Origin: Galaxea fascicularis
Lineage: Eukaryota; Cnidaria; Anthozoa; Scleractinia; Euphylliidae
Assembly: GCA_948470475.1 (NCBI GenBank)
Contig: OX419340.1
Coordinates: forward strand, 24,115,067-24,179,066
Direction of reading: 5' to 3'
Length of the DNA stretch: 64,000 nt
Shown here: positions 10,520-21,094 of the stretch, one piece after another
How positions within the stretch are numbered: position 1 is the first letter of the stretch
Layout of the letters: each line of letters opens with the position of its first letter
Made by a program: the position numbers and the translations under genes
Notes under the pieces: model-generated
The model's database searches: none
Told to the model about the DNA's origin: nothing
Seen by the model: the letters and a program-made list of their open reading frames with translations, nothing else

Positions 10520-11329
10520 TTTATTTAGTTATACACTGTTACAATCAGTTAGGTTAAAGATTAAGCGGGCTTACTGTCTTTCATTCACTTTGAACTCCAA
10601 ATTCCACCGTCTAGAGACAACAGATCTTGACTTTCTTGATTAACTGGATCCTTTCCACTCATTGGCTTTTCTGTGCACACAAACTCGTACAAAGGACTTC
10701 ATAGTGAACTCTGAACTCTTTATCTTCCTCTCTTTTCTGCTATCGTCTCTTTCTTCTCTCCAGATATAGCAAGGTCAAAGGTTATAGCTCCACCATAGTT
10801 ATCGCACTTGATTATAGCTTCCCACAGTATAGCATCCATAGCATAAGTTCAATCACAGCCGGCCACAAGGATAAGCCCTCGGGCAAGAGAGTTTTTTCTA
10901 TTACTTACGAGCCTGCTTTTATACTTTTCCTTCAAGTATCTAGAACGTTCTGTTACTATTTATAGTGTATTACAAGGTCTACTATTTGTGGAAACTGCTG
11001 AGTCACATCAAAGATATTTCTGGAATATTACAGATCATAAGACAATTCTATAGAAAAGTCTGGAATTGCATGACAGAAAACTAAAAGTAATTCTGATCCT
11101 CATAACAAAGGTATTAAACGCAAAGCTAACAAATCTACCTAATAGATACACCCGGTTCGTTCTGTGAGCGACAGGGTACAACGATCTGTTGCCAAGAACA
11201 ATACACCAGCAATGTAAGTAACCCTTTCTTATTAAAAAAGTTATGTACGAACGATTTAAATTTCCTTAAGAGATTATCAATATTTTTGTCTCCAAGCATT
11301 AAAAAATTAAAACACCCTAGCATAACATT
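10520..11329. other. Stretch without recognisable gene
   Basis: AT-rich intergenic sequence; the 62-residue frame on the minus strand (11135-11323) shows no motif. Confidence 0.4.
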
Positions 11330-12111
11330 GGCCCAATTTATACTAGAGACGGATAATCCGTCTGGACTTGGACAAGATTTTTTTTAGTTCGTCTGATAAT
11401 CCGTCCGTGTATAAATACGGGTAACAGACGGATTATCCATCAAGACGAACTACAGTAAACACCCGCATATAAGAACAAATGGATTAAGAACACCAGGCTG
11501 AAATTTGGCCAATAAAGCCCCATTTTTATAAGAACAAAACATGTAAGTTAATGTTTGCTGTCAGATAAATATAATCAAATTATAATTACAAAATAATTAT
11601 TTATTTCTTTTCCCTAAAATATGCTAATTACCCTAGCAACATGTTTTGGATAGTATTACTAAATAAAAATTTAAGAACATTTTAAGAACATTTTAAGGCT
11701 GATTTGTCACTAAGCACCCGATAAATAAGAACCCAATCAGCCTGACCTCCGAAATAGTGTGTTCTTATATGCGGGTGTTTACTGTATCTGTTTAGTTCGT
11801 CTTGGCAGACGAACTAAGGTGGATAATCCGTCTGTGTGTATAAATGCAACGACAGACGAACTTAGATACCGGAATCAACACCTCGTTACATAAAGCCAGC
11901 GGTCTCTTAGCAGTAGGATACAAAATGTGTTCGCATAAACGAAGTACCAGTTTCTCGCGACTTGCATAATCCGTCCAGTATAAACGGGACGAACTATGAG
12001 ACGAACTAATACTGTGCTTTGCAGTTCGTCCCGTATTTATACTGGACGGATTAAACGACCAGACGGATAATTCGTCCAGACGGATTATCCATCTCTAGTA
12101 CAAATTGGGCC
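11330..12111. mobile_element. Outer TIR element rich in GACGGATTATCC palindromes
   Basis: The ends are inverted: GGCCCAATTTATACTAGAGA at 11330 and the complement of GGCCCAATTTGTACTAGAGA ending at 12111. Inverted similarity continues for about 39 bp. The interior repeats GACGGATAATCCGTC-type palindromes and AGTTCGTCT motifs many times. No target duplication is clear. Removing the inner element (11453-11784) leaves about 448 bp. Confidence 0.7.
11453..11784. mobile_element. Inner MITE with TA target duplication
   Basis: Both termini read CAGTAAACACCCGCATATAA inward (about 25 bp of inverted identity), with TA on each side (11451-11452 and 11785-11786). The 332-bp body has no ORF. The TA duplication fits Tc1/mariner-like elements, though the terminal sequence is not one I can name. 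It lies inside the palindrome-rich outer element and is therefore the younger of the two. Confidence 0.7.
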
Positions 12112-15100
12112 TTTGAATTTAGTCTTGCAAGTTTGAACTAAGTGAAAAAATGGTAATAGACAGAAATTCTTATCTCTTACGAATCTACCATTGTCAGTTG
12201 AAAAACTTTATATATACTACATCAGAAACAAAGAAACTGTCTCTGAGAAAAACAGACAGTGTAACCAAATACCCTGACTAAACACACTGGTGCATTGAAG
12301 CATGAGGCAATTATTATTAGAGCCAATTGCATGTAACCAGCACTAAATGCAGAATGTGCACATGCACCAAGCAAGTGTTAATGGCATATCACAACAAGGA
12401 AAGCAAAACAAAATTAAAGCCTATTTACCTTTGATGCTCAGACGAAGAGAACTTAATCTTGCCACCGCTACTCGGTTCGTTGGAATTCTAGGTTTTTAAC
12501 AGGCAATTTTTTTTATATTTTTTCAACTTTTGATGACACATACCACGATTGGGTTTCCTGTGGTGAAACCTCCACGAAAATACAATTTCTATATCTTTGA
12601 GTTCTTACCGCTCAATAGAGTTCAGCTACGATGCTGCTGTGATTGAACTTAACAATTATGGGTGCCATAATGAAAACAATGCAAGAGTTGCGTATTTGTG
12701 CGCTTCGGGTTCTAGATCGTTCATTGTAGAAGACTGTTTTCTACCACAAATTCACTTGATACTTTCCTGATATTTATGGACTGAAAGTTCATTTGTTACT
12801 AAACCTACGAAGACCTATTATTTGTGGTATAAGTGGCTTTCGTCAATTTCCTGAGCAACTTCACGGTTTGTTGCGCCATTTTGTTTGTTTTGAAAAAATT
12901 CATTCCCCGGTTAGTGAGTTAATCCACCTCGCTATGTGTATTAAATTTAACACTTAATTTATTCCTGGGATAGTGGTAATCGTGCTTTGTGGAATGCAAT
13001 CTTAACCGGAGCACAAATTGTTCCTCGATTAGCAGGATTTAACCCTCGATTAGCGCTAATCGGCTTTTCAGGAACCGGGTCCAGGGTGACTTTGGAAACA
13101 TTTACAGCAAACTCTCTTATGTACACCAGCTGCCTTTTTTAACGGTCGAGCAGAGCAGAAACTGAGAATGATTGTTTTTCGGTTTTGCCGTTTTGTCAAT
13201 CTATTCGTCTGAAATGCTACGCAGGTCTAATCTTCCTCGGAAACCCGGCTACATTTTGGATATATAAAATGGCAGACGCTATCTCATTTTACCTCTTCCC
13301 ATCGTCGCCCGCGCGCTTATTATTTTACTGTTGTCAGAAGGAGCCTCTGCGGAGGAGAGAGCCGGTGAAGCTGTAAAAGATTTAGATTAGATTTAGGTAC
13401 CGTCTGTCAGCCTAACGTTCTGTTTAGGGATCCGTTCTTATTTCTAGAGGGGAGGGGGAGGTTAATGCAAATATGAGGAGGTCACGTTCACATCCCCTTA
13501 ACCCCCCTCTTTGTGAAGCATATTTGTTGCCGATACAAGCCCCCCGCACTCACTTCCTTTTTACTATTCGTGATCACCTTATGTGCATAAATTTGTTCCT
13601 TGCATAAAATTGGTGATCCTCCTTCTGTTTATACCAGCCTCCCCCCCCCCCAAATAATGACCTGTCCCTTATTTTATATGTCGTATATACTTGACTTCAA
13701 TCGAAGATAAGGCTAAGGACGATAGGAATGCAAAGGGTACATAGAAATAGTGTTAATAGAGTCAGTAAAAGTCCAAGAGTTCATCATGGATTGGCTTGAT
13801 ACGCCGTGGGAAAAATAAAACAATTCAAACTTCGGTTTTAGTTTTAGTTTCATTGTTTGTTTTTGATGTTTTACATAAACTAAAAAAACAGAGTGTAATA
13901 TACAAACTCATTTACTCCCAGACGTTAATACGTAGCTTCACTTGTTTTTTTCTTGTTGTCTTTCCTTTTTTTGTTGCTTAGATCTTGTACTTCTGGAAAG
14001 GGTTAAGAAACATTTGAAGTGAAACTATATCGTCTTTCAGCTTGCACTATAAAATGTCATGTTGTTTACAGATCTGGAGATAGACAGTTTGCAACACAGT
14101 TGTTTAGTGCTTTGTGGTAATTGATATATACCTGACCTTATGAAAACCAGGTCGACGAAAATTCGAGGCTTTTTAGAACTTCCTTTGCTATTACCTCCGT
14201 TGTTCAACAAGGACACTTAACGTTTTGCTTATTACCAGATTACAGTGTCGACGAAAGGAAAAAAAAAAGAACATGGCTATTTGCTATATAATTAGACATG
14301 AAATCGACGTAACCTCTGACCTGAACTATCGTGTGGGCAGTAGTGTCAGTTTTGCCCAACTCTTGCTTTGAAACGTCGGCCTTGCCGAGAGCAAAGTTGC
14401 CGTCGGAAAGAGGCATCGATTTGCACGAAATCAAGCAAAGTTTTAAACCGAATTCCCTGGTGGCTAACACAAATAACAGCAAGCTCTTGGTAAATTACAT
14501 CTACGCAAACATGTGGCAAATGTTAGGACTAGATTTGAGGCCGGAAATCACACATTATGACACTTCAAATTATCACATCACTTATCAGATCACTAGCATA
14601 GAATCGCTAAAGCCGCAAGGGCAGTAACAAGTCAAGAAACTGGAAAAACTTACGGTTTTCGCGCAGAAATACCGAGGCAAATCTTGTTGTCGCCTGATAG
14701 TTACTTGAAGTCCCGGATGTTGAAAAACGATTTCAAGCGAACTTCCGTCAAACCCTTGTTTCTTGCTCAATTTTTACTAAGTCTTTAGCCTGCTCAAAAG
14801 TCAAGTCCAATTTCACCATGTGCGCTTACAAATCAACCCTGACACCTACCTTTTGAGGCTAAAGACTCCTTACCTCCGAAAGCAAAGCTCTACAATAACC
14901 TTCACTGCGCCAAACAGTCGACTTCATAGCCCCGACAAGATAAATACGCACGAAGGTTATTAGACAAGGCAGACACTGCATCTCGCTAGAATTTTTCCCT
15001 CACTGAGCTTCATGATGCTCTAAGGAAAACTTTGCTCTAGGAGGTGAACAGGAAAGCTAAATATACTGACTCCGTTTGAAACTAAGCCTACGCTAAGATT

Positions 15101-15150
15101 TCAAATTCATGCAAATTTTCTTGAGAAAGAGAGGGAGTGGGACCAAAGAA
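12112..15150. other. Long stretch without recognisable gene
   Basis: No supported coding region. Around 12930-13080 several GATTAA/TTAATC motifs suggest an old inverted repeat. A C-run lies near 13640-13651. Short frames at 13185-13376 and 14331-14627 have no recognisable domain. Confidence 0.4.
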
Positions 15151-15162
15151 AGAGGGTTAAAA

Positions 15163-15191
15163 GGGAGGAGGGAGAGGGTAGGGGGGGGGGG
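15163..15191 (+). other. G-quadruplex-capable G-rich tract
   Basis: Four G-runs (15163-15165, 15170-15172, 15176-15178 and the 11-G run at 15181-15191) are separated by loops of 2-4 nt, meeting the usual G3+N1-7 rule. It lies about 320 bp beyond the stop codon of the minus-strand Ig receptor gene, on the strand opposite its coding strand. Confidence 0.6.
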
Positions 15192-15512
15192 AGAGCTTAT
15201 TTTAACTTTCAATGTTCACTTTCTCTTACTAATCAGCTAATTGCCATCGTCGCTCCCCCCAGCACAAGCAAAGACCAAGAAGAATAGAAGGGGGAAACAC
15301 ACCTCAGTACTAAAATAAACAAGGCTTAGTGTAACTTTCCTGCGACCCTGTTTTCAAAAATCCAGGTATATATAGATTCAAAGAAAAAAATAGCGTAGCA
15401 ATTAAAATGAGTTCCGTCTATAACTGTATAAAGGCTGGGAAGGTGGTAAATTCCGTTAACTACTTATTGTCGTCTGTTGATTGTAGCCTGATTTAATCTT
15501 TATTTTCCATCG

Positions 15513-15617
15513 TTATATTTGTTGTGGTGAATCCACGTATGCATTGCTGTTTCTTAACTGCTGGTGGATGTTGTTTCGTTGTAGGTGAAGGTGAGGAAAT
15601 TGCAGCCTTGCGTTCAT
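15513..15617 (-). CDS. Ig receptor, last exon (cytoplasmic tail)
   Basis: The acceptor is at 15618-15619 (TTACAG), with a phase-0 join to the transmembrane exon. The exon encodes 34 residues beginning MNARLQFPHLHLQ and ending NSNAYVDSPQQI before a TAA at 15513-15515. The single tyrosine (NAYVDS) is the only obvious candidate for phosphorylation in a very short tail. The exon is assigned because the frame fits the upstream exon exactly; no domain is recognised. Confidence 0.5.
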   Translation of the reverse strand: MNARLQFPHLHLQRNNIHQQLRNSNAYVDSPQQI

Positions 15618-15715
15618 CTGTAACAAAACAGGTTTTGACGGGTGAGTAATTTGCAGCCAGTCATTCTCTGAATTTGTTAAAAGTGAAACGTGCAGGGGGG
15701 AAGAGACACTCTTAC

Positions 15716-15867
15716 CTCCCTGTTGTCCTCCAAAGCAGGTTCCCTGCACTTCTTATGTATCAAAAGTATCGAAATCACCAACGCAACCAGTATAACTGCC
15801 GCAGTGACGATTGGAATCCATACAACGTTGGAATCACCAGCTGAATTTGAGGTACTTGAGGTCTCAC
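15716..15867 (-). CDS. Ig receptor, transmembrane exon
   Basis: A 152-bp exon with acceptor AG at 15868-15869 and donor GT at 15714-15715 (GGGAG|GTAAGA). It starts in phase 1, matching the phase-1 Ig exon upstream. It encodes a short Ser/Thr/Asn-rich stalk (ETSSTSNSAGDSN), a single transmembrane helix (VVWIPIVTAAVILVALVISI), then a basic stop-transfer run IHKKCRE. This makes the product a type I membrane protein. A close paralogous exon lies at 42480-42635. Confidence 0.75.
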
Positions 15868-15936
15868 CTGTAAATAACAACAACATCGACTTTTAAACAG
15901 CAGTTTCTGTTTTCTTAGCTTGAAAAGGGGAGTTTT

Positions 15937-16208
15937 CAGGCCCGGCCAGGGGGAGTAGTGGGATACCAATATACCCGCTATTCCCCCCCCCAAGATACCA
16001 ATATACCTGGAAATCATGATACGTAATACCTAAAATTATTTTGAAACGATACTAAATACCTGAAAATGAATAAGTAAAATCTTAATCTGAATACCTAAAG
16101 TACAGGAAAAACGAAATACTTTATACCCGAATTTTGACCAAAAAATACCATATACCTGAATTAAAACGGCCCGGGATACCGTGTACCCAAAACCCCTGGC
16201 CGGGCCTG
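15937..16208. mobile_element. MITE in receptor intron (CAGGCCCGGCC termini)
   Basis: Perfect 16-bp inverted ends (CAGGCCCGGCCAGGGG) are flanked by the direct repeat AGTTTT (15931-15936 and 16209-16214). The 272-bp interior repeats ATACC-containing motifs (GATACCAATATACC, AATACCTGAA). The terminal CAGG suggests a hAT-like origin, but only 6 bp of duplication is visible where 8 would be expected. It lies in the intron between the third Ig exon and the transmembrane exon. Confidence 0.7.
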
Positions 16209-16624
16209 AGTTTTATCTCGGTAGCATTGCAGTCAGTATTTAATTCGCAGTTCAAATATATGCATGATCACATATATTACTCACAACTTTATTACCCTGG
16301 ATTAATATTAGAACAGAAGAGAAAAATAAACAAAATCAAGGGAAATACTAATGTTTTCATTTTTTCTAGTTACGTTTACTATAGTTTTTAGTGTTTTAAG
16401 AAATAGGTAGAATTATTCATGCTGGTTCTTCAGCACTAGTTTTTTTTAACTTTTTTTTCATTTGTACTTTGATGGATCAATACCAGAGATCTAATCCCTC
16501 ACTTTAGCACAAATACAGCTTTCTGCAATTTCCAAAAATTCGTGCTAAGGGGCTAAGAGCCACATTTGTTACAGTTTCAACGATTTACTTGTGTCAGTTT
16601 GTGAGTCGTTATTCATCACCTACC

Positions 16625-16823
16625 TCATTACTATTACCACCATAACCACAACCATCGTCATTATCATTACCATTGTCATCATGCTCATCATCGCTATCAC
16701 CATCGCTATCACCAATATCCCCACAATCACCATCACCAGTACCTTATGATAACTATCACCACTACCACAACTACAACAACTACCACCACCACCATCATCA
16801 TCATCAACATCATCATCATCCTA
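16625..16823 (+). repeat. CAT/CCA-rich microsatellite
   Basis: A degenerate array of CAT, CAC and CCA trinucleotides about 200 bp long. It ends about a dozen bases from the splice donor of the third Ig exon (exon edge at 16836), on the intron side, so length changes here could affect splicing. The 76-residue frame across it is low-complexity. Confidence 0.85.
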
Positions 16824-16835
16824 CAAGAAACGTAC

Positions 16836-17141
16836 CTGTTATTGACAGCGCTGCCTCCTTCGAGATTGTACTTCCAATAGCGTTTGTCGCCTGGCAAGAA
16901 TAATAACCACGGCTTTCACTTTTGACCATGCTGATTTTAAGCACGTCATAGGTACTTTCGTTCCCCTGGAAAACTGTAGCCTTTTCACGGTTGTACATCA
17001 TTCCGTCCTTCAGCTAAATGATCTCAGGGGCTGGTGAACCTTTGGCTGCACACCTGAAAACCACTTTATCACCGAGGGACACTGTAATACTTTTAGGGTG
17101 GCGATAGAAGACCGGCAACTGATTAGTTTCAAGTTTAGGTT
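16836..17141 (-). pseudogene. Ig receptor, third Ig domain exon with nonsense codon
   Basis: A 306-bp exon, phase 1 at both ends, acceptor AG at 17142-17143 and donor GT at 16834-16835 (ACAG|GTACGT). It encodes a complete Ig domain: VSLGDKVVFRCAAKGSPAPEI with the first Cys, and SRGYYSCQATNAIGSTI with the second. The residue that should be the core Trp (EII-x-LKDG) is encoded by TAG at 17014-17016 on the plus-strand complement. The rest of the exon is open and its splice sites are intact, so this is either a recent TGG-to-TAG mutation or a base error. If real, translation would end before the membrane anchor. Confidence 0.7.
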
Positions 17142-17820
17142 CTGCTTTACAAAGGCAAAATGCAAATTCTCTTTAAATCAAGCTCTCTGTGCTCATAGAG
17201 TAGTTTCACCAGACATTACGACGTTAAGAACATTTGTTCCCTCTACGCCTGATAGTTTGAGACAGTAGCGCTCAGTTAAAGATACAATCCACACATGTGA
17301 CGTTTGCTTTGTGACAATTAAAGACATGCGTCGTTAGTCTGGTTGGTGAGTCACCGTGAGCCAAGCAAAGTTAAGTGCTTGAGACCCTTGTTATCAATAT
17401 GCTGTTAAAACTGTCTGAGTTCAAAGATGGTGAAAGATGATCCTCACACTGAGTTGTCTGAGTTATTACACAAATATCATTAAAGTTATTTATGCCTTTT
17501 TTTTGCAGACCACACCGGCTGATTATCCTCTAATGAAGGAATTTGCTTGTTGGTAAATAAATAACAAGCACAAGAGCACAAGAGCTGCTGCATAAAAAGC
17601 GTTCACTGAATCAGGACCCTATCAATCCATCACTTAACTAGTACATGGGGGAGAGGGGGTATAATTTTTGGTCAACATAACTTTCAACAGTTTTCCCAAT
17701 TTTAAGAGTTACCGAGACTATTCAGGGACACCTAAGCCATTATGACAAAAGTAAACTTTTAGATTTTAGAATTCTTGCTTAAACTTTTAAAACAGAAAGT
17801 AAATGACTTGAAAAACCTAC

Positions 17821-18099
17821 CCAGTTTTACTGTAGTACTTGAGGATCTTTTCCAGCCCTTTAGGTTTTGTGCTTCACACCAGTATTTTCCTTGGTGGGCT
17901 GCTGTGACTGAATCAATAGTTAAAAATAACGATCCCATAGTCTTTGCAGTCTTACCCTGGGACACAGGACTCCCATCTTTGTACCATTTGACTACAGGAC
18001 TCGGAATACCAGACGCCGTACAGCTCATGCTCAGTTTACTCCCAGAGGTAACATTTATCTCATTTGGGGGTTCAACTGTAAAGACTGGTTGAGAAGGTT
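17821..18099 (-). CDS. Ig receptor, second Ig domain exon
   Basis: A 279-bp exon with acceptor AG at 18100-18101 and donor GT at 17819-17820 (CTGG|GTAGGT), phase 1 to phase 1 as usual for Ig-domain exons. The domain is intact: FTVEPPNEINVTSGSKLSMS leads to the first Cys, the Trp is in VVKWYKDGSPVSQGK, and the second Cys in HQGKYWCEAQN. It resembles I-set domains of cell-adhesion receptors. The phases allow direct joining to the exons on either side. Confidence 0.75.
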
Positions 18100-18455
18100 C
18101 TGTGTAACAAACAATGTACAATCATACAAAATCTGCATCGCCGAAGATTGCTCAGTTGCCAACTTATAGTCAAAAAGTAATTTAACTGAAAACAAAAACA
18201 TTGGGAGGTGGATTGCCACTACACTGCAATTATACATGAGCTGCAGATTTCAAAGAAAATACATTTTCGCAAAAGCATAGTTTATTTTATTTATTTTTAA
18301 CTTGAAATGGCGGTTCATATAGCGCACAGTTTTGTCTGTTTCTTGCTTCTACACCTCGAGAAACGTAGAACTTGACAAGTGGCTTAAAATCTGACAAACC
18401 TTTATTTAATTTTTCTATCAAATGCTGAACAAAAACAGTTTTAGTAAAGAACTAC

Positions 18456-18791
18456 CTCTGAACTCCAGCTTGAGTGTGCCCTCTGTACACTTTATTTGAT
18501 TATAAGCCCTACAAGTATAATTCCCTGAGTTATTCTTCGTAGCACTTTGTATTGAATACGAACACACTTTGCTGTCCTCACTATCATCGCGTCCCGGACT
18601 GCCTCCACAAGTTTTGGTAGGCCAGAAGTTGCGATTGAAATAAAAAAGTATCCAGTATGGCTGGCCATAGAAACCATGATTAAAAGTTGAGGCATTGCTT
18701 GTGCAAGCGATGGTAACATTGTAGCCGATTGGTAAGACATTTTCTCCTGGAAATTCAACTGCGCTGATTGTCACAGAAGGAGCAGCACTAG
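18456..18791 (-). CDS. Ig receptor, first visible Ig domain exon
   Basis: A 336-bp exon with acceptor AG at 18792-18793 and donor GT at 18454-18455 (CAGAG|GTAGT), phase 1 to phase 1. It starts SAAPSVTISAVEFPGENVLP and carries the Ig cysteines in VTIACTSNAS and SGNYTCRAYNQ; the middle (WPTKTCGGSPGRDDSEDSKV) is longer than a standard I-set domain and adds Cys residues. Three NxS/T sites suggest an extracellular, glycosylated domain. No signal-peptide exon was found up to about 19.6 kb, so the 5' end of the gene is missing or farther away. Confidence 0.65.
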
Positions 18792-19612
18792 CTGTTGCAA
18801 AAAGAAAATAAGGACACCGTTAGTAATGATATGGTGCACGTTTTTGGATAATGCGGTCGAAAATGATTAATAACCAAAATAAAATAACCAAAAAATATAG
18901 GCATGACAACACGGGAGACGTGAAACTAGTTTAAAAGGGTCAAAATAGATTTAGCTTGTTGTTTCTCCGGAATTTTGCGGATGATCTTTTTGCATGTGAA
19001 AATGTGAATTCTACCGGGGATATGTGTATGGTGTTCAGTTACACTACAGGACTTGGCTAAGTTCAGATACATTTTTAATCTTTAATAACATAGTGTACAC
19101 AACAACAGGAATTAAATTGCGGGAATAGTATGATGATAATGTATTTTACATTTTAGTAACATTTATTGACGCATATATAGCAACAGGAGGAAATAAAGAT
19201 GTGAAATCATGTCGTCTTCTACCAATCGAGCGTAACATTTGCACTATCAAGTTCTACATTTTGATGCACCAAACAGTTGATGCACAGGTTTATCGAATTG
19301 CTCCCTCATTTTGACATGCACATATGTTAAATCTTTGTCTGCTTTCTTCTTGGAGCAATAGTGCAAGTCTCTGCAAAGTTATTAATCTGGGCATGATGAC
19401 TTACCGTTGTCCAATATGGCATACGCGAAATCAGTAATGACAAACGAAACCCGTCACAAAGTGTCCAATTTGGTTGAAACAGAAAATGTCTTTTTTTGTT
19501 GCACATTAACCATGGTTCCTTTTCTTCATTGAACTTTTTCAAAACAATCCAGTTTAGTCCCCCAAAAGTGGAGCATATCAAGGTCTAAACAATATGTCCA
19601 ATGCGGCCATCT
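18792..19612. other. Stretch without recognisable gene
   Basis: This would include upstream intron or promoter of the Ig receptor, but no signal-peptide exon could be recognised. The 84-residue minus-strand frame (19327-19581) has no identifiable domain. Confidence 0.4.
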
Positions 19613-20014
19613 TCAAATGTGCCCCGCTAGTGCACCGGTGCACGGCAATTGAAACTTCGGTGCATTTTCGGTGCACTGTTTCACCACAATCGATAGTTCG
19701 GTGCACTTGTGCACCGCACTGTTATTGACATATTCCCAGGATACATCGGTTTTCGCCAGTTCAAGCAATTTAATATCTGCGGCGCGAACCCAAATAACTC
19801 TTTCGACGATATTCAACAGCAGCTGGTAGGTAAGATCTTCACTTAAACATATTGATTGAAACTCTTCAGCAGAAGCCCTCCTCAAAATTGTTGGATCCTC
19901 GCAAATTCTGTGCCACTTTTTGCAAACATGAGAAATAGTTCCTCGAAGAAGCTTAAAGGAGATAAAGCTAAAAATGTGCAAAATCACATTCTCGAGTAGT
20001 AGATTAAAATTCAT
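19613..20014 (-). CDS. F-box protein N-terminal ORF
   Basis: From ATG at 20012-20014 the frame encodes 133 residues. The first 45 match the F-box pattern: LLLENVILHIFSFISFKLLR, then GTISHVCKKWHRICEDPTIL. The F-box binds Skp1 in SCF ubiquitin ligases, and substrate-binding repeats would normally follow. The remainder is AEEFQSICLSEDLTYQLLLN and on to VSWEYVNNSAV. The last 30 or so residues are translated from the GTGCAC repeat array (HKCTELSIVVKQCTENA), so the real gene must splice out or is cut off there. No leucine-rich repeats are visible nearby. Confidence 0.6.
   Translation of the reverse strand: MNFNLLLENVILHIFSFISFKLLRGTISHVCKKWHRICEDPTILRRASAEEFQSICLSEDLTYQLLLNIVERVIWVRAADIKLLELAKTDVSWEYVNNSAVHKCTELSIVVKQCTENAPKFQLPCTGALAGHI
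19618..19722. repeat. GTGCAC palindrome array, left
   Basis: Repeated units of GTGCACCGGTGCAC, CGGTGCAC and GTGCACTG, each partly self-complementary. It overlaps the 3' part of the F-box ORF and is mirrored by a second array at 20138-20275. Confidence 0.75.
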
Positions 20015-20137
20015 CTTATAAAAGTTCTATTAGTCCACGGGGTCAAAAACGAACGCCAAACAACTCTGTGATCTACTCTATATGCGTAACAAATTCTTTA
20101 TTTCCAACCTTTCCTAAAAAGTAATAGTACTTTTCAA

Positions 20138-20275
20138 CGGTGCACTATAGTGCACCGGTGCGCTGAATGATACCTTAGTGCACTGAAGAACACTGAAAGT
20201 GCACCAAAGTATTGATCGGTACACCGGTGCACTAGGGCACTGGTGCAGTGCCCTAGTGCACCGGTGCAGCAGGAC
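20138..20275. repeat. GTGCAC palindrome array, right
   Basis: Dense copies of GTGCACCGGTGC, TAGTGCAC and CTAGGGCACTGGTGCAGTGC. Together with the left array it brackets the F-box ORF at a distance of about 415 bp. This could be a foldback element carrying or flanking the gene. Confidence 0.75.
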
Positions 20276-20659
20276 AGTGTAACAGCTTTGGGAGCCAATA
20301 CCGTACACATAGCCTAGGGAGCGTTGTAACGTTTGGTTGAATAGTTAGTGTCCAACGGCAACTTCCATTCAACGCACTTCACACATTGCCAAACCTGATA
20401 TGTCACAATTGACTCCTTTATGAAAAGGGTTAACAACGAAAACGGGAAAGAGGTATCATTGGCTGAAACTGAAACAAAATCGATCAGTTTGTTTTTTGTT
20501 GTTGTTGTTGTGTTGCTCGTTGACTGGTTGAAAAAAGCTTTTTTCGAACAATGAAAAGCAAAACCAAAAGTAATCGCGATATACAAGTACGCATTTTCCC
20601 GGGCTTTGCGCGAGTCACATGTAGTTGCTTCAAATTCTGATTGGCCAGGTAGCTCGATT

Positions 20660-20795
20660 GTGTTATTCCAAGAGCCATAATGGGACAGAGAGGGAGTCAT
20701 TTAATGGGGTATAGGATATCTAATAATTTCAAAAAATCTTTTTTTAGAAACAAGCAAGCAATTTCCGGTCTTCCGGTAGACTCGTTTCCGTGTGC
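20660..20795 (+). repeat. Dispersed repeat, plus copy
   Basis: Contains GCCATAATGGGACAGAGAGG, then TTTCAAAAAATCT, TTTTTAGAAAC and TTCCGGTAGAC. The same motifs in the same order occur on the minus strand at 26480-26615. Confidence 0.6.
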
Positions 20796-21054
20796 GCGAG
20801 GCCTTGGAGCTAGTCGGACTTTGTTGAAAAGATGCCAAAGTTGTGGCCGCAGCGGCGAAGTGAATGTAGCTTGTTTTCAAAATGCGTTTTTCAGTCTTTT
20901 GTGAGGAAGAACAACTGCGGATTGCCGGCTTTCGTGCACAAACAAGTTATTTAACATCAGGTTTGTGAAATGTAAGCAAAGCTCTCGTTTGGACCACAGA
21001 AGATTGCAGCGAGTTCTATGAGTTTGACTGAAAACCTTTCGCCGAATCAGGTTA

Positions 21055-21058
<4 letters not shown>

Positions 21059-21090
<32 letters not shown>
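21059..21090 (+). repeat. Poly(T) tract
   Basis: An uninterrupted run of about 32 T. The sequence CAGGTTAATATT occurs on both sides of it, which may be a target duplication around a minus-strand poly(A) retroposed remnant. Confidence 0.8.

Positions 21091-21094
<4 letters not shown>

Noticed and set aside
16673..16903. His-rich frame that could look like a metal-binding protein
   Set aside because: It is a translated CAT/CCA microsatellite in an intron.
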